Of a stretch of DNA of 53,548 nt, positions 44,934-53,518 are shown in pieces. Position 1 is the stretch's first letter; each line of letters opens with the position of its first letter. Source of the DNA: [Clostridium] symbiosum ATCC 14940 (GTDB lineage Bacteria > Bacillota > Clostridia > Lachnospirales > Lachnospiraceae); NCBI RefSeq assembly GCF_000466485.1, contig NZ_KE993024.1:1-53548 (forward strand). Direction: 5' to 3'. A program made the translations under genes and the position numbers. The notes beneath the pieces were generated by a model that was given only the letters and a program-made list of their open reading frames with translations, was not told the DNA's origin and did no database searches.

Positions 44934-45096
44934 GATACTGTTCACACCATGCCAAAAAGCGGCATGATGTAAACAATAACACGCTTCGCGATGCACAGAA
45001 ACTGCATAAAACGCAGTTTCGCGCCGTGTAACTCGGGATTTTCGCGCAGAAAACGCTCGAAAACACCTCGCGGGACATAACCGTCTGAACAGTAAC
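44934..45096 (-). repeat. 163-bp MITE-like element, copy A
   Basis: Reverse complement of copy B at 48544-48706 with four mismatches (about 97.5% identity) and the same length. Ends are GTTACTGTTCAGAC and GTGTGAACAGTATC on the minus strand. An 11-bp direct repeat GGGACAGATAC (44928-44938 and 45099-45109) flanks it and may be a target duplication. No ORF for a transposase. Confidence 0.85.
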
Positions 45097-45131
45097 CAGG
45101 GACAGATACACCTGGCGGAGTCTTTCGGCCC

Positions 45132-45159
45132 GGCAGCGTCCTCACCCGATTAATTAATC
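45132..45159 (-). repeat. GGTGAGGACGC repeat overlapping the transketolase stop
   Basis: On the minus strand GATTAATTAATCG then GGTGAGGACGCTGCC. The TAA of the transketolase gene is within its left part. Confidence 0.65.
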
Positions 45160-47141
45160 TGAATCCCTTTTACAGCCGCCACAACGTTCTCCACCGTAAA
45201 TCCAAACTTCTCAAACAACTGCGGCGCCGGACCGCTTGCTCCGAAGCCGTCCATGGTCACCGTCTTTCCGTCCAGTCCGGTGTACCGTTCCCAGCCAAAG
45301 CCGCTTAATGCCTCCACCGCAACTCTGCGTCTCACTGTTTTAGGAAGGACAGACTCTTTATACTCGGCTGGCTGCTCTTCAAATAAGTCTGTACACGGCA
45401 TGGATACTACACGGACATTCATCCCCTCTGCCGCCAGCACTTCCTTGGCCTTTACTGCCAGAGCTACCTCAGATCCTGTTGCAATCAGGATTGTGTCAGG
45501 CGTTCCGTCACAGTCGTCTATGATGTAGCCTCCCTTTAAGGCCTCCCTGCCGCTTCCCGCCATTGGTTCCAGATTCTGCCTGGTCAGGACGAGAGCCGTC
45601 GGTGTATGCTCTGAGGTCACGGCGCTGTACCAGGCCGCCTGTGTCTCAGTCGCATCACATGGCCGGAATACATGGAAGTTGGGCATTGCTCTGAGCGCCG
45701 CCATCTGTTCTACCGGCTCATGGGTCGGGCCGTCTTCTCCCACACCGATGCTGTCATGTGTGAATACGTAAGTAAGCGGTGTCCCCATCAGTGCGGAAAG
45801 ACGGGCCATCGGCTTACAGTAATCACTAAACACAAAGAATGTGGACACATATGCCCTGAGTCCCCCATGGAGCATGATGCCGTTGCCGATTGCAGCCATG
45901 GCAAGCTCCCTGACGCCAAAGTGCAGATTGCGGCCGCTTCTGTCTTCTTTCGAAAAATCACCTGCGCCCGACATCGCCGTCTTATTAGACGGAGCCAGGT
46001 CAGCCGACCCTCCGAACAAATTCGGCATGACATCCTTCAGATAGTTAATGACAGAGCCGGAAATAGAACGCGTTGCCTCTGCTTTTTCCTGCCTTTTCCA
46101 GAACTGCCCGTCTTGATCCAGCACTTCTGCGGCATGAACGTCATAATACCGGTTCCAGAGTTCTTCCATCTCGGGATATTCTTCACAGTATGCGGCAAAC
46201 ATCACGTTCCAGGCCGCTTCTGTCTCTGCTTTTTCCTCCGCGATGGCAGCAAAATGTTTATATACCTCATCCGGCACATAGAAAGGTTCCTCGTATGGCC
46301 ATTCCAGAGTTTCCCGGAGCGCTTTTATATTCTCCGCGCCAAGCGGCTCTCCGTGCGCGCTGGCTTTGCCCTGTTTCGCCGGACAGCCGTATCCAATCTG
46401 CGTCTTAATCGTGATAAATGACGGACGGGCCGTATCTCTTTTGGCCGCCTCAATCGCCATGCCGATGGCTCCGGTATCATTGCCGTTCTCCACCGTAATT
46501 GTCTGGAAACCAAAAGCGCGCATACGCTCTTCCACATTCTCGCAAAAAGCAATATCCGTACTGCCTTCTATTGAGATTCGATTTGAATCATAGAGTACGA
46601 TCAGCTTTGAAAGTCCCAGCGTTCCAGCCAGTGAAAATGCCTCGGAGGAAATACCTTCCATCATGCAGCCGTCTCCGCCCAGTACATAGGTAAAATGATC
46701 TACTACCGGATAATCGTCTTTATTAAATACAGATTCCAGATGCGCTTCCGCCATTGCCATTCCGACTGCCATCGCCATTCCGGCTCCCAACGGCCCGGTT
46801 GTCGCCTCAACGCCCACCGTATGCCCGAACTCTGGATGGCCCGGTGTCCTGGACCCCAGCTGCCTGAAGTTCATCAGATCTTCTTTAGACAGTCCGCCGT
46901 ATCCGAATAAATGAAGGAGGGAATACAGCAGCATGGAGCCGTGTCCTCCCGACAACACAAAACGGTCCCTGTTAGCCCAGCCTGGATTGGCCGGATTATG
47001 ATTCATCTGATTGGCCCAAACCTCGTAACCGATGGCTGCACAGCCGAGCGGCAGTCCCGGATGGCCTGAATTTGCCTTCTGAATGGCGTCTGCGGACAAA
47101 ATTCTGATTGAATTAATGGAAAGATTGTCAATCTGGTTCAT
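45150..47141 (-). CDS. tkt: Transketolase
   Basis: A 663-residue ThDP transketolase of the pentose-phosphate pathway. N-terminal SANAIQ-type start (RILSADAIQKANSGHPGLPLG), the cofactor motif GGDGCMMEGISSEA (about 155-168), the catalytic His region in SGGHGSML, and the C-terminal FVFSDYCKP and THDSIGVGEDGPTHEPVEQ are intact, matching full-length enzymes. It moves two-carbon units between ketose and aldose phosphates. AGGAGGAATTACAA precedes the ATG. It is bracketed by the inverted 163-bp repeats together with the DUF5711 gene. Confidence 0.97.
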   Translation of the reverse strand: MNQIDNLSINSIRILSADAIQKANSGHPGLPLGCAAIGYEVWANQMNHNPANPGWANRDRFVLSGGHGSMLLYSLLHLFGYGGLSKEDLMNFRQLGSRTPGHPEFGHTVGVEATTGPLGAGMAMAVGMAMAEAHLESVFNKDDYPVVDHFTYVLGGDGCMMEGISSEAFSLAGTLGLSKLIVLYDSNRISIEGSTDIAFCENVEERMRAFGFQTITVENGNDTGAIGMAIEAAKRDTARPSFITIKTQIGYGCPAKQGKASAHGEPLGAENIKALRETLEWPYEEPFYVPDEVYKHFAAIAEEKAETEAAWNVMFAAYCEEYPEMEELWNRYYDVHAAEVLDQDGQFWKRQEKAEATRSISGSVINYLKDVMPNLFGGSADLAPSNKTAMSGAGDFSKEDRSGRNLHFGVRELAMAAIGNGIMLHGGLRAYVSTFFVFSDYCKPMARLSALMGTPLTYVFTHDSIGVGEDGPTHEPVEQMAALRAMPNFHVFRPCDATETQAAWYSAVTSEHTPTALVLTRQNLEPMAGSGREALKGGYIIDDCDGTPDTILIATGSEVALAVKAKEVLAAEGMNVRVVSMPCTDLFEEQPAEYKESVLPKTVRRRVAVEALSGFGWERYTGLDGKTVTMDGFGASGPAPQLFEKFGFTVENVVAAVKGIQIN

Positions 47142-47160
47142 TTGTAATTCCTCCTGACTT

Positions 47161-48441
47161 CTATTTCAACGTGATCTCGCGGATCCTGTCTCCGCCTGTA
47201 ATGATTAAGGTATTGAACCGTGATCCCCTGGTAATTTTGGATACCGTGAAATCAAACTCGCCGGAGAAGCGTTCTCTTCCCGACATGTCATAGACTTTGC
47301 ACGAATTATCATTATACAAAAATACAAAATCACCGTCAATATCAAGGTTCTGATACAGATAGGTAAATTCCCTGCTGAAAGCAAGTGTTCCATTCGACTT
47401 ATACACATCCAGCCTGTTGTCGTATTCACCTGACGGGGCGTTTACGACAATTGCCACATGGCTGTCGGAATAGGCGACGCTTTGGATCTCCTCTTCCACC
47501 GGCACCTGCTTAACCAGTTCCGGGGAAGTCACATTCACCAGAGAGAAAAACGCCAATTGGTTGTCCGTCACCGCACATGCGTGATCTTCGTCGAAAAACC
47601 GCACCCTGGGACACAAGCTTTCCCCAAATTCTTCAAAGCCTCCCACGAGACGATCCGGATAGCTCTTTCCAAATTCGGAAAAGTTATAAAATACGATTCT
47701 GTTCTTTAAAGTGCTGTCCTGGATATATACGTCCGACAGCATAACCTGTGTGCCTTCCGGCGACAGTGATACATCCATCAGGTATCCGTTCTTCGACATG
47801 ACCGTCTTGATGCTCCAGTCCAGCATGCTTCCGTCCTTCTTAAAAAACGTGATATAGGTCGATGTACTGTCCTCCACCAGGGCGGCCGCCACCCCGTAAG
47901 CAGACACACTGACCCGCAGAATCGGAAGCAGCGTTGTCGCTTCCCCCTGCAATCCTGTAATATCACAGATATAAAGGGAATTGCCCTGCTGATCTCCTAT
48001 AACTGCAAAATTGCCATTCACATAACATACCGGTGACTTCATCTGGTAGCTTAACGACCACACAGCATTACCCGACTTGTCAATATAAGATGCCCCGTCC
48101 TTACTGTATTTGAGCAGATTTTCACCAAATTTCATATACCCGGTAAAACTGCTTTCACTGGCAGGAATCTCCTTCTCCCAGGCAACCGTATATTCCATAT
48201 ACTGGTGTCCCCGGACATAGCGTACCGCCAGAAATACGAGTATTGCCGCCAGCATAATCAGGATAAGGATCAGCCGCAGCCTCTTAAGCCGTGTCTTGCG
48301 TTCGGCTTTACGGACAATTTCTTCCTCATTGTCTTCCTGATGTTTCCCGGGCCTTCCGCCCGGAGCGGAGCCCGGCTCGACGATACGGCGTTTTAACTGC
48401 CTCTTTTTTTGTTCTCGTTCCATCGAGTTCATATTACTCAT
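47161..48441 (-). CDS. DUF5711-family membrane-anchored protein
   Basis: A 426-residue protein with a basic cytoplasmic N-terminus (about 1-55), one transmembrane helix (LRLILILIMLAAILVFLAV, about 55-73) and an extracellular region of repeated beta strands with the look of a beta-propeller (SLSYQMKSPVCYVNGNFAVI, and similar blades). I recognise the DUF5711 type found in Lachnospiraceae; function unknown. AGGAGATAAACG fixes the start. It lies 19 bases before transketolase and may be co-transcribed with it. Confidence 0.75.
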   Translation of the reverse strand: MSNMNSMEREQKKRQLKRRIVEPGSAPGGRPGKHQEDNEEEIVRKAERKTRLKRLRLILILIMLAAILVFLAVRYVRGHQYMEYTVAWEKEIPASESSFTGYMKFGENLLKYSKDGASYIDKSGNAVWSLSYQMKSPVCYVNGNFAVIGDQQGNSLYICDITGLQGEATTLLPILRVSVSAYGVAAALVEDSTSTYITFFKKDGSMLDWSIKTVMSKNGYLMDVSLSPEGTQVMLSDVYIQDSTLKNRIVFYNFSEFGKSYPDRLVGGFEEFGESLCPRVRFFDEDHACAVTDNQLAFFSLVNVTSPELVKQVPVEEEIQSVAYSDSHVAIVVNAPSGEYDNRLDVYKSNGTLAFSREFTYLYQNLDIDGDFVFLYNDNSCKVYDMSGRERFSGEFDFTVSKITRGSRFNTLIITGGDRIREITLK

Positions 48442-48543
48442 CGTTTATCTCCTGTAACCACAATGGTTGCTAACAATTATACACTATTTTCAGGAGATAC
48501 GCATTAAAATTCTTTCTTAATACACTTTGCCGAGTTAGATTTC

Positions 48544-48706
48544 GTTACTGTTCACACGGTTATGTCCCGCGAGGTGTTTTCGTGCGTTTTCTGTGCGAAA
48601 ATCCCGAGTTACACGGCGCGAAACTGCGTTTTATGCAGTTTCTGTGCATCGCGAAGCGTGTTATTGTTTACATCATGCCGCTTTTTGGCATGGTGTGAAC
48701 AGTAAC
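48544..48706 (+). repeat. 163-bp MITE-like element, copy B
   Basis: Perfect 14-bp terminal inverted repeats GTTACTGTTCACAC and GTGTGAACAGTAAC. Internal stems are AAACTGC/GCAGTTT and CATGCC/GGCATG. ATTTCGT lies on both flanks, and a further TIR-like GTTACTGTCACAC follows at 48717-48729. It has no coding capacity. Confidence 0.88.
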
Positions 48707-48731
48707 TGGATTTCGTGTTACTGTCACACAC

Positions 48732-50201
48732 CTATTCTCCTTCCAGAGCAGGAAGCACCAGCTCCTGGCCCGCTATGATTTTATTAACATCATCCAGGTT
48801 ATTCAGGGCGCAGATGTCCTCGAGATAATTCAGGTTATTGTAGAGTTTGAAGCAGATTCCGTAGAGTGTTTCACCGTCCCCGATAATATAGGTCTTACCC
48901 GGTTTCATATTTGTCACCGGATAGTCCTTGATTGCCGTTGAATTGCCTCCGCTTCCGTTCTGCCCGCTCTCCTCCGATCCTGTGCCGCCGCTCTGGGACG
49001 AAGCGCTTCCTCCGCCGTTTTCCGGCTTTGCTCCGGAAGCCTGTCCGTCTGTCTTGGCCTGTCCATCCGTCTGGGCTTTTCCGCCCGTCTGAGCCTGTCC
49101 GTCTGTCTGAGCGCCTGTCAAATCGGCAGCGCCGTTCTGCCCATCTGCCTGGGTCTGTCCTTCCGCCTGCGCCCGGCTCTGCGCTGATGCCGGTTCCTGG
49201 CCCGCGGTTTCCCGTGACTCTGACTCCGGCTGCATCTCTCCTGCCGTTTCACTTCCCGGAATCGCCGTCTTTTCCACAGACTCACCACTGTTCAGGATAG
49301 ACTGCCCTGTTTTTGCTTCCTCCGCCGACTTTTCCGTCGGATACACTTTCCCTTTAATCTGCTCTACCACCAGATTATCATCGTCTTCCCTGCCGATATA
49401 ATTCTCCAGGCCCTTAACGCCGCTTGGCAGCACGGAAACCAGAACCGTCTCCATTTCACGCATTTTTTGGTAGTTGTTAAACATGACAACACCGCCGGCA
49501 AGCACCGCTACCGACAGTACACTGCAAAGCATCCCCAGCGTTTTTATCGTGCCACGGCGGGACGCGGCCTCTATTTTCCGGCCTTCCATCCTCTGGCGGA
49601 AGTCGCGGATCACCCTGTCGCCTCCGCCTGTTTCCACGCGTCTTACGTCTTTGCGGAGAATCATATAGTCCTGCATCATCTGGTTGCGCTCGTAATAGAC
49701 ACTGTATCCCTTCAGACGGTAAAAACCGTCGTCGGAGGTTATGTACGCGGCCTCTTCACCGTCGATTCCGCTGTTTAAGTACATCAATTGATTCTTTCCG
49801 CCAAAATACTGGGTATGCTGCTTCCAATAATTAAGAGGACTCAAAATACAGCCGGGCGCTCCGCAAATAAACCACCCCTGTACGGTCCTCTTTGGAAAAG
49901 TTTCTTCTATGCTTTGGTATGCTTTCTTCCAGGCGGCTTCGGAAAAAATAACCTTTTCCCCTGCTGCCGTCACATCTTCCATCTCAAGCGCCCCGTCAAT
50001 AAAAATGTAAGGCACTCCTTCGTAAGTTTCCGTGCTGCCGAGTAAAATTCCAACTCTCAGATCTTGTCCGCCCGTTGGATACAGACGTTTCAGATATGTA
50101 TTTACATAATCTTCCACGTACAGCTTGACCACATCATCCCTGTCACCGATCTGCCTGATATTTTTCGGCAGTCTGGGGAATGGATTGTATAATTCTCCCA
50201 T
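48732..50201 (-). CDS. LysM protein with a JAB/MPN-like cytoplasmic domain
   Basis: A 489-residue single-pass protein. Residues about 20-200 resemble a JAB1/MPN (JAMM) fold: LRVGILLGSTETYEGVPYIF, then GWFICGAPGCILSP, where active JAMM proteases have GWYHSHPG, and a following LNYW in place of the SxxD. The metal-binding His and Asp are absent, so it would be a non-catalytic member. A helix at about 220-242 (LGMLCSVLSVAVLAGGVVMF) leads to an outer low-complexity Gln/Thr/Gly/Ala stretch with AQTDGQ-type repeats, and a C-terminal LysM (about 438-486, YIIGDGETLYGICFKLYNN) that binds peptidoglycan. I do not know a characterised homologue. Confidence 0.75.
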   Translation of the reverse strand: MGELYNPFPRLPKNIRQIGDRDDVVKLYVEDYVNTYLKRLYPTGGQDLRVGILLGSTETYEGVPYIFIDGALEMEDVTAAGEKVIFSEAAWKKAYQSIEETFPKRTVQGWFICGAPGCILSPLNYWKQHTQYFGGKNQLMYLNSGIDGEEAAYITSDDGFYRLKGYSVYYERNQMMQDYMILRKDVRRVETGGGDRVIRDFRQRMEGRKIEAASRRGTIKTLGMLCSVLSVAVLAGGVVMFNNYQKMREMETVLVSVLPSGVKGLENYIGREDDDNLVVEQIKGKVYPTEKSAEEAKTGQSILNSGESVEKTAIPGSETAGEMQPESESRETAGQEPASAQSRAQAEGQTQADGQNGAADLTGAQTDGQAQTGGKAQTDGQAKTDGQASGAKPENGGGSASSQSGGTGSEESGQNGSGGNSTAIKDYPVTNMKPGKTYIIGDGETLYGICFKLYNNLNYLEDICALNNLDDVNKIIAGQELVLPALEGE

Positions 50202-50266
50202 AGACTCACCCCGCTATCGTTTTATTAAATCTAAGCGATCATAGCACAGGTTCTATGAGAAACTTG

Positions 50267-50866
50267 TCAAACAAAGGCTGTGTTATCCCAGAACTTTTCG
50301 ACAAGACTGATGCTTCTGCTGATACAGTCCGCCATCTGCATGACTACGGACAGCCTGACGCTTTGCAGCATAAGGGGATCGTAATTGCCGCAGCTTCCCA
50401 CAATTCCGGTAATGAATATATCCCCCACCGAACGCAGCTCCTTGCTCACGCCAAGTCCCGGTTTCAGCGCCCCTTTTCCAAGCGTTACATATCCCACATG
50501 CTCCCGGTTTCCCACCGAGGCGTCTACCGCAACAATCAGATCATCCTGATAGCATGTTCTCAGAACAGCCATGTAATTCTCCAGGTTCATCGCGTGTACC
50601 GGACGTTCCAGCGTTCCGAAAACCGTCGCCTTTGATATTTTCATTTGATTTAATTTATATCCGATGAGAGGCCCCAGACTGTCTCCCGTGGAGCGGTCGG
50701 TTCCAATGCACAGGAATACGATTCCCCGCTTGTTCTTCCGCTCCTTCTCCTCCTGGATCATTTCAAACAGTTGGCCGGCAAATTCCTCCGGAATAAAATT
50801 ACGGGAAGCATTATAGTAATAAATTTCCTGATCATTCCGAATCGTCTTCCATTCCCAAATTTTCAT
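50267..50866 (-). CDS. yyaC: YyaC-type spore protein (GPR-protease-like fold)
   Basis: A 199-residue protein of the YyaC family, related to the germination protease fold. Characteristic are FLCIGTDRSTGDSLGPLIG, VFGTLERPVHAMNLENY and VDASVGNREHVG. B. subtilis YyaC is a sporulation protein; function is not firmly known. It supports a spore-forming host. The gene lies 66 bases behind the LysM gene stop, on the same strand, and probably has its own start signals. Confidence 0.85.
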   Translation of the reverse strand: MKIWEWKTIRNDQEIYYYNASRNFIPEEFAGQLFEMIQEEKERKNKRGIVFLCIGTDRSTGDSLGPLIGYKLNQMKISKATVFGTLERPVHAMNLENYMAVLRTCYQDDLIVAVDASVGNREHVGYVTLGKGALKPGLGVSKELRSVGDIFITGIVGSCGNYDPLMLQSVRLSVVMQMADCISRSISLVEKFWDNTAFV

Positions 50867-50947
50867 AATCTACCGCCTGTCTTATTAGTTAATTCTATTA
50901 TAAACAGGCAATGTAAAAAATATGCAGGGGATATTCTCCCCCGCATA

Positions 50948-52048
50948 TTACTTTCTCGACATATTTCTATTCTTATATACTTCTATCGCTTCACTGATAT
51001 TGCCGGCTTCCCCTGATTCCAGGATCCGCCTAAGCTCCTCCAGCCTTTCCGCCGTCAGGAATTCCTTGCCGACATAGCTTTCATAGGTGTCCGTGATAAA
51101 AATCTTCTTTTCTTTAACAATGGTCTCCGTATATCTGAGGCGGCTGCCCGCATCCTCATAAGCAGCCTGAAGACTTTCGATCTTCGCTTTGCTGTTCCCG
51201 GTGATCTCATCGGCAATAATCATTTTCGTCACATTTTCAAAGGTATTGAGCGCCTCTTTCTTCTTGCGGATTGTCTGGGCCATCTCCTGCTCAAGCTGTG
51301 CGATCTCATCATCAAATTTCTCCAGATTATAAATTGCCTCGTTCCGGTCCCTCTTAATAGAAGCCGTGATAACACGGATTTTTTTATTATTGGAGTTAAT
51401 CAGACTGCGGATGGAACGTCCTTCCTGCAGCGCACTCTGATGACGGCCTTTTGTGGCATTTCCGACAACCGTATAAATCCCGCCGAAGACAAATATCGCG
51501 GCCACATAAATGAGGACCAGATACAGAGTCTTTTTGTCGGGAAGCATGGAATATACTCCATACGGAACCAGGAGAAAACAGACTGCGAATGTCAGAAGGA
51601 AGGTAATAATCTCCCTGAACCCCCTGGGAAAATAGAGGGCGTAATAAAATCCGCTCTGACAAAAGGAGGGCACCCTCTGAGACTGGAACAGTGTCTTCAT
51701 CCTGACTCTCAGCTCCCTGTTATGCTCATGGAGCTCCACCGTCTCTTCCTTTATGCGGTCCTTCATTCCCTGGTTTTTTGCCTTCTCCCTGCGCGCCCTG
51801 ATTTTCTTCAGCTTTTCCTGGAGTTTTCCTATCTCCGAGTCATAACTGCTCTCCATCTCTTCGCGACGTTTCTTCACAGTCATGCTGATGGCATCCTGAA
51901 CTGCTTTCTGCTCCGCCTCCAGAGATTTTTCCAGCCGCAGCTCCTCCATCCTGAGCTGTTCTTCTTTCTTCGTGAAATCAGAAAGCTCCGTCACCGCCTC
52001 TTTTGCATCTTCCAGAAATGACTTAAAGTCTGTTATCGTCTGTGCCAT
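50948..52048 (-). CDS. Coiled-coil membrane protein of unknown function
   Basis: A 366-residue protein. Residues about 20-125 form a long charged coiled coil (KKEEQLRMEELRLEKSLEAE...), two helices follow (IITFLLTFAVCFLLVPYGVYS and LYLVLIYVAAIFVFGGIYTVV, about 145-200), then a second coil (about 205-330) and a short C-terminus. There is no signal peptide and no known domain I can name. It is likely a dimeric membrane scaffold with both coils in the cytoplasm. GGGAGGTAGTT precedes the ATG. It starts 29 bases past the CofE-like gene's stop, so it is probably in the same transcript. Confidence 0.75.
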   Translation of the reverse strand: MAQTITDFKSFLEDAKEAVTELSDFTKKEEQLRMEELRLEKSLEAEQKAVQDAISMTVKKRREEMESSYDSEIGKLQEKLKKIRARREKAKNQGMKDRIKEETVELHEHNRELRVRMKTLFQSQRVPSFCQSGFYYALYFPRGFREIITFLLTFAVCFLLVPYGVYSMLPDKKTLYLVLIYVAAIFVFGGIYTVVGNATKGRHQSALQEGRSIRSLINSNNKKIRVITASIKRDRNEAIYNLEKFDDEIAQLEQEMAQTIRKKKEALNTFENVTKMIIADEITGNSKAKIESLQAAYEDAGSRLRYTETIVKEKKIFITDTYESYVGKEFLTAERLEELRRILESGEAGNISEAIEVYKNRNMSRK

Positions 52049-52077
52049 AACTACCTCCCGGATAGTTCGTTAATTGT

Positions 52078-53277
52078 CTATTTTGTATAATTATCAAAAT
52101 AGCCCTGAATCAGAACTATCGGCGTACCCTTGTCGCCGCTTCCCGATGTCAGGTCGCAGAGAGATCCGATGAGATCCGTAAGCCTTCTCGGCGTAGTTCC
52201 CTGGGAAACCATATTTCCTGTCAGATTTTCCGCCTTCTCATCCTTTTCCCTGATATAATCTGAAATAGCGCTCTTCAGCTCTTCGCCGGATAAATCGGCA
52301 AAATCGTTGTCCGCCAGATATTTTAACTTCACTTCATTCGGCGTTCCCTCAAGCCCGTCTGTATAAGCCGGGGACACTACCGGATCCGCCAGTTCCCAGA
52401 TCTTTCCTACCGGATCTTTGAATGCGCCGTCTCCATAAACCATGACTTCTATATGTTTACCAGTGCTATCCATCAGCTTTTTCTGTACATTGCGTACAAA
52501 CTCGCCGCAGTTAATCGGAAAAAGCTTCACGGACTCTTCCGTCGCCTTGTTGGAACCGAGAAGGCCGTAGCTGTCATTGTAACCGCTTCCATCCACACTC
52601 TTTGTCAGGATCTCATCCAGGGAGATAACCTTTTCGGCCCCTGAGTTTAACAGCAGCTTTTTCGTTCTGGCCCTTGTATGGATATCACAGTTTAACACAG
52701 TCTTTGTATAATCAAGAATCGCTTTCGGATTGTTGGCAAAGATGATGCTCACCTCTGCTCCGGCATCCTCAATCAGTTTCTTATAGTATTCCACATAATC
52801 CACACCGGTAAACTGGTGTTTTCTGTAGCCGAACAGTTCGCGGTACCTTTCCTCTGTCAGCACATCGCTCCAGGGATTTACTCCGCTCTCGTCAAGCTGT
52901 TCCGGGGTAATCAGATGGTTTCCCACTTCATCAGACGGATAGCTGAGCATCAGAACCACCTTTTTGCAGCCCATAGCGATTCCTTTTAAGCAAATGGAAA
53001 AACGGTTTCTGCTGAGAATCGGGAAAATAATGCCTACCGTATCATCTCCCACTCTGTCATGCACATCTTTGGCAATCTGCTCTATAGTTGCGTAGTTGCC
53101 CTGCGCCCTGGCCACAACGGCCTCAGTCACAGCCACTACATCTTTATCGCGAAGCTCAAAGCCCTCACTCTCTGCTGCTTTCAGTACAGAATCGGCCACA
53201 ATCTGAACCAGATCGTCACCCTGCCTGATAATCGGGGCGCGAACGCCTCTGGAAACCGTACCAATCAGTCTTTCCAT
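52078..53277 (-). CDS. F420-0:L-glutamate ligase-like protein (CofE family)
   Basis: About 399 residues of the F420_ligase (CofE/FbiB N-domain) family. The N-terminal RLIGTVSRGVRAPIIRQGDD, the motif VVAVTEAVVARAQGNY and GIIFPILSRNRF fit the family; Mg/GTP contacts are plausible in DVVAVTE. CofE adds glutamate to F420-0, but this host class has no known F420 and no other F420 gene is here, so the substrate is probably different. I chose the ATG at 53277 with GGAGGAATGGAAG upstream over one at 53334. Confidence 0.8.
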   Translation of the reverse strand: MERLIGTVSRGVRAPIIRQGDDLVQIVADSVLKAAESEGFELRDKDVVAVTEAVVARAQGNYATIEQIAKDVHDRVGDDTVGIIFPILSRNRFSICLKGIAMGCKKVVLMLSYPSDEVGNHLITPEQLDESGVNPWSDVLTEERYRELFGYRKHQFTGVDYVEYYKKLIEDAGAEVSIIFANNPKAILDYTKTVLNCDIHTRARTKKLLLNSGAEKVISLDEILTKSVDGSGYNDSYGLLGSNKATEESVKLFPINCGEFVRNVQKKLMDSTGKHIEVMVYGDGAFKDPVGKIWELADPVVSPAYTDGLEGTPNEVKLKYLADNDFADLSGEELKSAISDYIREKDEKAENLTGNMVSQGTTPRRLTDLIGSLCDLTSGSGDKGTPIVLIQGYFDNYTK

Positions 53278-53399
53278 CTTCCATTCCTCCATACGTATAA
53301 TGTTTGCAGCCATCCGGTAATCCCGGAGAAACACTGTTTTCCGAACAACTGCCTTTCATCTTATTTTCAGCTCCCCTTACGGGGATTTTCACAAGAATA

Positions 53400-53428
53400 A
53401 CTGTACCATATTTTATAAGGGTTGTCAC
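53400..53428 (-). promoter_or_regulatory. Candidate promoter of the CofE-like gene
   Basis: Minus-strand GTGACA, a 17-base spacer and TACAGT, about 120 bases before the ATG. A TATAAT (53448-53443) further upstream is an alternative. Confidence 0.4.
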
Positions 53429-53451
53429 GTCCTTTGTTAGCATTATATCAT

Positions 53452-53473
53452 CCCGTCCGCACGGTGCGGCGGG
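53452..53473. terminator. GC-rich hairpin near the right end
   Basis: CCCG-t-CCGCAC and GTGCGG-c-GGG form a stem just outside the repeat end. It may terminate a transcript entering from beyond the window. Confidence 0.4.
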
Positions 53474-53518
53474 ATTAAAACGCAGTGTAACAGTTCAGCC
53501 TGAATCTCATGTTGTTGG

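Larger units (their letters stand above)
44831..45149. other. Repeat-filled intergenic region
   Basis: A 319-base gap between the glucokinase start and the transketolase stop. Almost all of it is repeat: the GGTGAGGACGC-type ends at 44898-44924 and 45132-45159 face each other, and the 163-bp element at 44934-45096 lies between them. Confidence 0.7.

Noticed and set aside
45672-46421. A 249-codon plus-strand frame
   Set aside because: Antisense to transketolase; composition typical of a shadow frame.
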